Below, piece after piece: positions 57,929 through 64,000 of a stretch of DNA of 64,000 nt. Source of the DNA: Pseudonocardia parietis (GTDB lineage: Bacteria; Actinomycetota; Actinomycetes; Mycobacteriales; Pseudonocardiaceae); contig NZ_JAGINU010000001.1 in the NCBI RefSeq assembly GCF_017876315.1, positions 1,364,001-1,428,000 of the forward strand, in the 5' to 3' direction. Numbering within the stretch: the stretch's first letter is position 1; the number at the start of each line of letters is the position of its first letter. Under the pieces are notes generated by a model, which did not search any database, was not told the origin of the DNA, and worked only from the letters and a program-made list of their open reading frames with translations. The position numbers were made by a program, and so were the translations under genes.

Positions 57929-59224
57929 ATGACGAGCCCGAATGTCGATCTCACCGAGGAGACGATCTTCACCTGGGGGGCGCCGCCCCTGAAGTTCGGC
58001 GCCGGAGCGATCGACGAGATCGGCTTCGAGATGACCGGCTACGGGGTGGGGCGGGTCCTGATCGTCACCGACCCGGGCGTGCGCGCGCTGGGTATCCCCG
58101 AGCGGATCGCCGAGTCCCTGCAGAGCCACGGGATCGGCTCGGAGATCTTCGACGGCGTGCACGTCGAGCCGACCGACGACTCGATGATCAAGGCCACCGA
58201 GTACGCCCGTGCGCAGGGCCCGTGGGACGGGTTCGTCGCCGTCGGGGGCGGGTCGGCGATCGACACCGCGAAGGCGATCAACCTGCTGACCTCGGGCCCC
58301 GGCGAGCTGATGGACTTCATCAACAAGCCGATCGGCAACGCGAAGGTCCCGGAGGGGCCGCTCAAGCCGCTGATCGCCGTCCCGACCACGGCCGGCACCG
58401 GCTCGGAGTCCACCGCCATGTGCGTGCTGGACATCCTGTCGATGAAGGTCAAGACCGGGATCAGCCACTGGCGCCTGCGCCCCACCCTGGCCGTGATCGA
58501 CCCGCTGGTCACGATGTCGCTGCCGCCCGAGGTGACCGCCGCGTCCGGGATGGACATCGTCTGCCACGCGCTGGAGTCCTACACCGCGCGCTGGTACACC
58601 ACGTTCGACCGCAAGAAGCCCGAGCAGCGGGTCACCTACTGCGGCTCCAACCCGGTCTCGGACCTGTGGTGCGAGAAGGCGATGATGCTGCTGGCGCAGT
58701 CGTTCCGGGACGCCGTGCACCGCGGCTCCGAGGACGTCGAGGCCCGCTCGAACATGATGATGGCGGCGACGTTCGCCGGGATGGGATTCGGCAACTCCGG
58801 CGTGCACATCCCGCACGCGAACGCCTACCCGATCGCCGGGATGGTCAAGGACTTCCGGCCGGCCGGCTTCCCGCAGGACGAGCCGATGGTGCCGCACGGC
58901 ATGTCGGTGTCGCTGACCGCGCCGGAGGCGTTCCGGTTCTCCTTCGAGTCCGCGCCGGACCGGCACCTCAAGGCCGCCGAGCTGATGGCCCCGCGCGCGG
59001 ACAAGCTCAACGACCAGCGCGAACAGCTGCCGTCCGTGCTGGTCGACCTGATGCGCAACATCGGCATCCCGAACGGCATCGGCGGGGTCGGTTTCACCGA
59101 GTCCGACGTGCCGGACCTGGTTCCGGGCACGATGAAGCAGCAGCGGCTGCTCGCCACCTGCCCGCGCACGCCCACCGAGGACGACATCGCCGGCATCCTC
59201 ACCCGGTCGATCGAGAACTGGTGA
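57929..59224 (+). CDS. Hydroxyacid-oxoacid transhydrogenase (iron-containing alcohol dehydrogenase family)
   Basis: A 431-residue group III metal-dependent dehydrogenase close to human ADHFE1. It has FAVGGGSAIDTAKAIN-type VAVGGGSAIDTAKAINLLTS, AVPTTAGTGSESTAM, and the metal histidines in GMDIVCHALESYTARW and HIPHANAYPI. HOT enzymes oxidise 4-hydroxybutyrate to succinic semialdehyde while reducing 2-oxoglutarate to D-2-hydroxyglutarate. ATG 57929 has AGGAGG 8 nt upstream. The next gene is an FAD/Fe-S enzyme that could reoxidise D-2-hydroxyglutarate. Confidence 0.88.
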   Translation: MTSPNVDLTEETIFTWGAPPLKFGAGAIDEIGFEMTGYGVGRVLIVTDPGVRALGIPERIAESLQSHGIGSEIFDGVHVEPTDDSMIKATEYARAQGPWDGFVAVGGGSAIDTAKAINLLTSGPGELMDFINKPIGNAKVPEGPLKPLIAVPTTAGTGSESTAMCVLDILSMKVKTGISHWRLRPTLAVIDPLVTMSLPPEVTAASGMDIVCHALESYTARWYTTFDRKKPEQRVTYCGSNPVSDLWCEKAMMLLAQSFRDAVHRGSEDVEARSNMMMAATFAGMGFGNSGVHIPHANAYPIAGMVKDFRPAGFPQDEPMVPHGMSVSLTAPEAFRFSFESAPDRHLKAAELMAPRADKLNDQREQLPSVLVDLMRNIGIPNGIGGVGFTESDVPDLVPGTMKQQRLLATCPRTPTEDDIAGILTRSIENW

Positions 59225-59330
59225 CGACCGGCGGCCGGCCCGCGCGGGCCGGCCGCCTATGTCTCCTGGGCAGGAGGCCGCATCCGGCCGGGGGGTAGCG
59301 TCGTCGTCCCGACCTGCCGAGAGGAGTCCC

Positions 59331-62237
59331 GTGAGCACGGACAGCGCTGCGCGACCCACCACGAGCACCACCGCGTACCGCGCCCTGGAGAGTGACCTGC
59401 AGGCCGCGATCGGCGGCGAGGTCCGGTTCGACGCGGCCAGCCGGGCCATGTGGTCGGCGGACGCGTCCAACTACCGCGGGGTCCCGATCGGCGTCATCGC
59501 GCCGCGGGACGCCGGCGACGTCGAGGCCGCGATGGCGGTGTGCCGCGAGCACGACGTGCCGGTCCTGCCCGTCGGGTCGCGTACCTCGATCGCAGGCCAG
59601 GCGGTGAACACCGCGGTGGCGTTCGACTTCCGCCAGCACATGGACGCGATCATCGAGGTCGACCCGGACGCGCGGACCGCACGCGTCCAGCCGGGTGCGG
59701 TGTGCGACGCCGTCCGGGACGCCGGGAAGCCGCACGGGCTCACGTTCGGGCCGGACCCGTCGACGCACAACCGCTGCTCGATCGGCGGGATGATCGGCAA
59801 CAACGCGTGCGGGTCGCACTCGGTGGCCTGGGGCAAGACCGTCGACAACGTGCGGTCGCTCGACGTGCTCACCTACCGCGGCGAGCGGATCACCCTCGGC
59901 GGCTCCGGCACCGAGACCGGCGCGCTCCCCGACGCCCTGCGGGCACTCGGCGCCGAGATGGCCGACGACGTCGCGAAGCACGTCCCCGAGCTGACCCGCC
60001 GGGTCTCCGGCTACAACCTCGACCAGCTCGTGCCGGGCCAGGTGAACCTGGCGAAGGCGCTGGTCGGCACCGAGGGCACCTGCGCGACGATCCTCGAGGC
60101 CACCGTCGACCTGGTCGAGTCGCCGCCGGCGCGGGCGCTGGCCGTGCTGGGCTTCCCGGACGCCTACCACGCCGCGGACAACGTCATGATCGTTCGCGAG
60201 CACTCCCCGCTGACCATCGAGGGGATGGACGCCGGGCTGATCGCCTCGCTGCGCGCGCTGCGCCCGAACGAGACGACCTCGCGGATGCTGCCCGAGGGCA
60301 AGGGCTGGCTCTACGTCGAGACCGGTGGCTCCGACCGGGCCGAGGCCGAGGCCGCCGCGCAGGCCGTGACCCACGCCATGCGCGCCTACACCACCGACGC
60401 CGTCGTCGTGTCCGAACCGGCGCAGATGGCCGCGCTGTGGCGGGTCCGCGAAGAGGGCGCCGGCCTGCTGACCCGCTCGACCGACGGCGGCGAGGCCTGG
60501 CCCGGCTGGGAGGACGCCGCCGTCCCGCCGGAGCGCTTCGGCGCCTACCTGCGCGAGTTCGACAAGGTCCTGGAGCGCCACGGCCGCAAGGGCATCTACT
60601 ACGGCCACTTCGGCGACGGTTGCCTGCACGTCCGCATCGACTTCGACCTGCTCACCAAGCAGGGCGTCGCGAACTTCCGGGAGTTCATGACCGACGCCGC
60701 CGACACCGTCGTCGCGCACGGCGGGTCGCTGTCCGGCGAGCACGGCGACGGCCAGGCCCGCGCCGAGCTGCTGCCCCGGATGTACCCGCCGCAGATCATC
60801 ACCGGGTTCGAGCGGTTCAAGGAGATCTGGGACCCGGACGAGCGGATGAACCCGGGCCGGGTCGTGCGGCCGGCGACGATGGACGAGAACCTGCGCGTCC
60901 AGCTGGGCATGCCGACCATGCCCGACCAGCCGAAGCTCGCGTTCAGCCACGACCGCGGCTCCTTCCACCGCGCCACCCGCCGGTGCCTGGGCGTCGGCAA
61001 GTGCGCGATCGACACCGGCTCCGGCGTCATGTGCCCGAGCTGGAACGTGACCAAGGAGGAGAAGCACTCCACCCGCGGGCGGGCCCGGCTGCTGTTCGAG
61101 ATGGCGAACGGCGAGGTGATCACCGACGGCTGGCAGTCCGACGAGGTCGCCGAGTCGCTGGACCTCTGCCTGTCCTGCAAGGGCTGCAAGTCCGACTGCC
61201 CGGTCGGTGTCGACATGGCCACCTACAAGACCGAGTTCCTCGCGAACCGCTACCACCGCAAGCTGCGGCCGCGCGCGCACTACTCGATGGGCGCGCTGCC
61301 CCGCTGGATGCGGGTGGTCGGGACACTGCCCGCCGCCGCCGTCGACGGGCTCAACAAGCTCGCGCAGGTCCCGTTCCTGGCGAAGATCGCGAAGAAGGCG
61401 GGCGGGATCGACGCCCGCCGGGCCATCCCGCCGATCGCGCGCGAGACCTACACCGCCCGCGCGGCGAAGGGCGCGCCGATGACCCGGGTGCCGGAGCTGG
61501 GGATCGAGCCGGGCAGCCGGGGCCCGCTGCTGCTGTGGACCGACACGTTCACCGACCACTTCGACCCGGACGTCGCCGCCGACGCCGTCGCGGTGCTCAC
61601 CGCGCTCGGCTACCGGGTCGAGCTGCCGCCGCGCAACGTCTGCTGCGGCCTGACCTGGACCTCGACCGGGCAGGTCACCGCGGCCCGGCGGGTGCTCGCG
61701 CGGAGCCTGCGCGCGATCGGCCCGGCGCTCGACGCCGGCATCCCGGTGGTCGGGCTGGAGCCGTCGTGCACGGCCGCGCTGCGGTCCGACGCCGCCGAGC
61801 TGCTGCCCGACGAGCCGCGGGTCACGCTGCTCGGACAGCAGGTCTCGACGTTCGCCGAGCTGCTCGGCCGGCACGCCGACGAGCTCTCCGCGGTCGCCGG
61901 TGAGGGCAACGGGAAGGCCCTGGTCCAGATCCACTGCCACCAGCACGCCGAGCTGGGCAGCGAGCCGGACCGCGCGGTGCTCAAGGCCCTCGGTGTCGAC
62001 GCGACCGTGCTCGACTCGGGCTGCTGCGGCCTCGCCGGCAACTTCGGCTTCGAGGACGGCCACTACGACGTCTCGATGGCCTGCGCCGAGCGCGCGCTGC
62101 TGCCCGCGGTCCGGGCCGCCGACGACGGGGTGGACCTGCTCGCGGACGGCTACTCCTGCCGCACCCAGGTCCGGCAGGCCGGGGAGCGGGAGCCGGTGCA
62201 CCTGGCCCAGATCGCCGCCCGCGCGCTGCGGGGCTGA
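59331..62237 (+). CDS. FAD/4Fe-4S D-2-hydroxyacid dehydrogenase (YdiJ-like, D-2-hydroxyglutarate type)
   Basis: A 968-residue fused dehydrogenase. Residues 30-520 are a VAO/GlcD-type FAD domain (PVGSRTSIAGQAVNTAVAFD, FGPDPSTHNRCSIGGMIGNN, YYGHFGDGCLHVRIDFDLL). Residues 560-650 carry two Fe-S motifs (CLGVGKCAIDTGSGVMCPS and CLSCKGCKSDCPVG). The C-terminus has cysteine-rich CCG modules (NVCCGLTW; SGCCGLAGNFG). YdiJ-type enzymes oxidise D-2-hydroxyglutarate or D-lactate, passing electrons toward the quinone pool. GTG 59331 has GAGAGGAG 4-7 nt upstream. It probably forms an operon with the transhydrogenase 106 nt earlier. Confidence 0.9.
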   Translation: MSTDSAARPTTSTTAYRALESDLQAAIGGEVRFDAASRAMWSADASNYRGVPIGVIAPRDAGDVEAAMAVCREHDVPVLPVGSRTSIAGQAVNTAVAFDFRQHMDAIIEVDPDARTARVQPGAVCDAVRDAGKPHGLTFGPDPSTHNRCSIGGMIGNNACGSHSVAWGKTVDNVRSLDVLTYRGERITLGGSGTETGALPDALRALGAEMADDVAKHVPELTRRVSGYNLDQLVPGQVNLAKALVGTEGTCATILEATVDLVESPPARALAVLGFPDAYHAADNVMIVREHSPLTIEGMDAGLIASLRALRPNETTSRMLPEGKGWLYVETGGSDRAEAEAAAQAVTHAMRAYTTDAVVVSEPAQMAALWRVREEGAGLLTRSTDGGEAWPGWEDAAVPPERFGAYLREFDKVLERHGRKGIYYGHFGDGCLHVRIDFDLLTKQGVANFREFMTDAADTVVAHGGSLSGEHGDGQARAELLPRMYPPQIITGFERFKEIWDPDERMNPGRVVRPATMDENLRVQLGMPTMPDQPKLAFSHDRGSFHRATRRCLGVGKCAIDTGSGVMCPSWNVTKEEKHSTRGRARLLFEMANGEVITDGWQSDEVAESLDLCLSCKGCKSDCPVGVDMATYKTEFLANRYHRKLRPRAHYSMGALPRWMRVVGTLPAAAVDGLNKLAQVPFLAKIAKKAGGIDARRAIPPIARETYTARAAKGAPMTRVPELGIEPGSRGPLLLWTDTFTDHFDPDVAADAVAVLTALGYRVELPPRNVCCGLTWTSTGQVTAARRVLARSLRAIGPALDAGIPVVGLEPSCTAALRSDAAELLPDEPRVTLLGQQVSTFAELLGRHADELSAVAGEGNGKALVQIHCHQHAELGSEPDRAVLKALGVDATVLDSGCCGLAGNFGFEDGHYDVSMACAERALLPAVRAADDGVDLLADGYSCRTQVRQAGEREPVHLAQIAARALRG

Positions 62238-62269
62238 CGGGCGCCGGTCACCGACGGGCAGGAGAGCGG

Positions 62270-63154
62270 ATGGATGACGGCCGGCGGGCACTGGTCCTCG
62301 GCGGTGGCGGGCAGACCGGCATCGCCTGGATGTACGGCCTGGTCGCCGGGCTGGCGGCGGACGGGATCGACCTGACCGGGGCCGATCTCGTCGTCGGCAC
62401 CTCGGCCGGGTCCGTGGTGGGCGCGAACCTGGCCGCCGGGCGGGACCCGCAGGACCTGTTGCAGGCCCAGCTCGCCCCGCCGCACGGCGAGATCGCGGCG
62501 AACCTCGGGCTGAAGCTCGCCGTCCGGATCGGCCTCACCGCGCTGGGCGGGTCGCGTGAGGCCCGGCGGGTGCGGGCGCGGATCGGCAGCTTCGCGCTGG
62601 GCGCCGACACCGTGCCGGAGTCCGAACGGCTCGCCGCGATCGAGGCCCGGCTGGCCGGTGCCGGCTGGCCCGCGGTGCGCGACCTGTGGATCACCGCGGT
62701 GGACGCGCACACCGGCGCCTTCCGGGTGTTCACCCGGGACGAAAGCATCCCGCTGGCCACGGCCGTCGCCGCCAGCTGCGCGGTGCCCGGCGTCTGGCCG
62801 CCGGTGTCCGCGGACGGGACCCGCTGGATCGACGGCGGCGTCCGCTCGATGGCCAACGCCGATCTCGCCGCCGGGTACGGCCGCGCCGTCGTCCTCGCCC
62901 CGATGTCCGGCGGCATCGGCTCCGCCGCATCCCCGCGGGTCCAGGCCGAGGCACTCGCCGCGCTCGGCCGGGTCGCGTACGTGGAACCGGACCGGCGGGC
63001 GCGGCGGGCATTCGGCCGCAACGTCCTCGACCCGGCCCGGCGACCCGCGGCCGCACGGGCCGGTCGGGCCCAGGCCGCCGACGTCGCCGCGGAGATCGCC
63101 CGGGTCTGGGACCGCGGTGCCCCCGGCCGAGGCACCTCCCACGGCGGCGCATGA
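62270..63154 (+). CDS. Patatin-like phospholipase
   Basis: A 294-residue Ser-Asp dyad lipase. The oxyanion glycine loop is LVLGGGGQTGIAWMYGLVAG, the nucleophile serine is in VVGTSAGSVVGANL and the aspartate in RWIDGGVRSMANADL. It should hydrolyse a lipid acyl ester; there is no signal peptide, so it acts in the cytoplasm or at the membrane. GGAGAG lies 5-9 nt before ATG 62270, 32 nt after the previous gene. Confidence 0.9.
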   Translation: MDDGRRALVLGGGGQTGIAWMYGLVAGLAADGIDLTGADLVVGTSAGSVVGANLAAGRDPQDLLQAQLAPPHGEIAANLGLKLAVRIGLTALGGSREARRVRARIGSFALGADTVPESERLAAIEARLAGAGWPAVRDLWITAVDAHTGAFRVFTRDESIPLATAVAASCAVPGVWPPVSADGTRWIDGGVRSMANADLAAGYGRAVVLAPMSGGIGSAASPRVQAEALAALGRVAYVEPDRRARRAFGRNVLDPARRPAAARAGRAQAADVAAEIARVWDRGAPGRGTSHGGA

Positions 63155-63183
63155 CGACCGCGCCGCACGGGTATTCGGGCCCC

Positions 63184-64000
63184 ATGGCTGTTCCCACCAT
63201 CAAGCTGAACGACGGCCGGGAGATCCCGCAGCTCGGTTTCGGCGTCTTCCAGATCGAGCCCGGCCACACCGCGGAGAAGGTGCAGGCGGCCCTGGACGTG
63301 GGCTACCGGCACATCGACACCGCACAGATGTACGGCAACGAGGAGGGCGTCGGTAAGGCGATCGCCGGCTCCGGCATCCCGCGCGACGAACTGTGGATCA
63401 CCACCAAGCTCGACAACGACGGTCACGGTCGCGACCGGGCCGTCCAGCGGCTCGACGAGAGCCTCGACCGGCTCGGTCTCGACCACGTCGACCTGTACCT
63501 GATCCACTGGCCGCGGCCGCACGACGACCGCTACGTCGAGACCTGGCAGGGCTTCGAGGACGCGCGGGAGTCGGGCAGGGCCCGCTCGATCGGCGTCTCG
63601 AACTTCCAGATCCCGCACCTGGAGCGGCTCGCACAGGAGACCTCCACCCGGCCTGCGGTCAACCAGATCGAGTTCCACCCGCACCTGGTCCAGCGGGAGC
63701 TGCGTGAGTACCACAAGGACCACGACATCGCGACCGAGGCGTGGAGCCCGATCGGTCAGGGCAAGGGCCTGCTCGACGCCCCGGTGCTGACCGAGCTGGC
63801 CGACAAGTACGGCCGCTCCGCCGCCCAGGTCGTGCTGCGCTGGCACATCCAGCTCGGCAACGTCGTGTTCCCCAAGTCGAACAACCCCGATCGGATCAGG
63901 GAGAACTTCGAGATCTTCGACTTCTCCCTGTCCGAGGACGACATCGGCGCGATCGAGAAGCTGCACACCGGCAGGCGGGTCGGGCCGGACCCGGACACGT
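63184..64000 (+). CDS. Aldo/keto reductase (2,5-diketo-gluconate reductase-like), cut by window edge
   Basis: 272 codons are present and the frame is open at the right edge. It is an NADPH-dependent AKR TIM barrel: IPQLGFGVFQIEP, DVGYRHIDTAQMYGNEEGVG with the catalytic Asp and Tyr, LWITTKL with the lysine, LYLIHWP with the histidine, then IGVSNFQIPHLERL, NQIEFHPHLVQ and FPKSNNPDRIREN. ATG 63184 is the first start and gives the standard AKR N-terminus. Only a few residues of the family's normal length should be missing. The substrate is unknown. Confidence 0.93.
   Translation, partial: MAVPTIKLNDGREIPQLGFGVFQIEPGHTAEKVQAALDVGYRHIDTAQMYGNEEGVGKAIAGSGIPRDELWITTKLDNDGHGRDRAVQRLDESLDRLGLDHVDLYLIHWPRPHDDRYVETWQGFEDARESGRARSIGVSNFQIPHLERLAQETSTRPAVNQIEFHPHLVQRELREYHKDHDIATEAWSPIGQGKGLLDAPVLTELADKYGRSAAQVVLRWHIQLGNVVFPKSNNPDRIRENFEIFDFSLSEDDIGAIEKLHTGRRVGPDPDT

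Overview
The window is one continuous piece of a very GC-rich actinobacterial chromosome (about 70-75% G+C by eye, third codon positions almost all G or C). Family types and gene order point to the Pseudonocardiales, most likely a Pseudonocardia-like organism. The order gpm-senX3-regX3-ppx-(membrane protein)-(sugar isomerase)-proC-(HTH)-bS22-epimerase-acyltransferase-HAD phosphatase, then rex-hemA-hemC-hemD-hemB-hemL-phosphoglycerate mutase-thioredoxin-ccdA-resB-ccsB-ParA and menA/menE/menB, follows the Rv0489-Rv0548 arc of Mycobacterium tuberculosis. I saw no rRNA, tRNA, insertion sequence, prophage or CRISPR array.

Region 1 (1-9.4 kb) is accessory and catabolic. After the tail of a split-barrel oxidoreductase and a fatty-acid desaturase comes a divergent aromatic-CoA cluster. 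Leftward: a cupin, a TesB-type thioesterase, a fused FAD hydroxylase/Old-Yellow-Enzyme protein and a 2-aminobenzoate-CoA-ligase-like enzyme, all tightly packed, ending in cutA. Rightward: a PaaK-like CoA ligase, an unrecognised 83-residue protein and a RidA-type deaminase. Together they suggest an aerobic CoA-dependent anthranilate (2-aminobenzoate) or salicylate pathway.

Region 2 (9.4-15 kb) holds a TenA-like/D-amino-acid-oxidase pair facing a GntR/UTRA regulator, a VOC protein, and an Lrp/AsnC regulator divergent from ddaH-rocD (methylarginine and ornithine catabolism).

Region 3 (15-30 kb) is the conserved core: gpmA, the senX3-regX3 phosphate two-component system with an 11-bp-spaced PHO-box-like repeat upstream, ppx, a sugar-phosphate isomerase-like protein, proC, ribosomal protein bS22, lipid-related enzymes, and a BldN-type ECF sigma factor beside an RsbN-like membrane anti-sigma protein.

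Region 4 (30-49.6 kb) carries an acyl-CoA synthetase, a glutaredoxin-like protein, a membrane molybdopterin oxidoreductase, the redox sensor rex with a near-perfect Rex operator over its promoter, the C5 heme pathway (hemA, C, D, B, L), and System II cytochrome c maturation (TlpA, CcdA, ResB, CcsB), ending with a repeat-rich ParA/MinD-like ATPase. A pair of 72-bp palindromic repeats and an apparent gene remnant lie between hemD and hemB.

Region 5 (49.6-64 kb) contains secreted DUF1996 and beta-barrel-like proteins, bldC, the menaquinone genes menA, menE and menB, a hydroxyacid-oxoacid transhydrogenase next to a large FAD/Fe-S D-2-hydroxyacid dehydrogenase, a patatin-like lipase, and an aldo/keto reductase cut by the right edge. 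Many genes have a TANNNT-type -10 box 6-8 nt before the start codon, so leaderless transcription appears common here.
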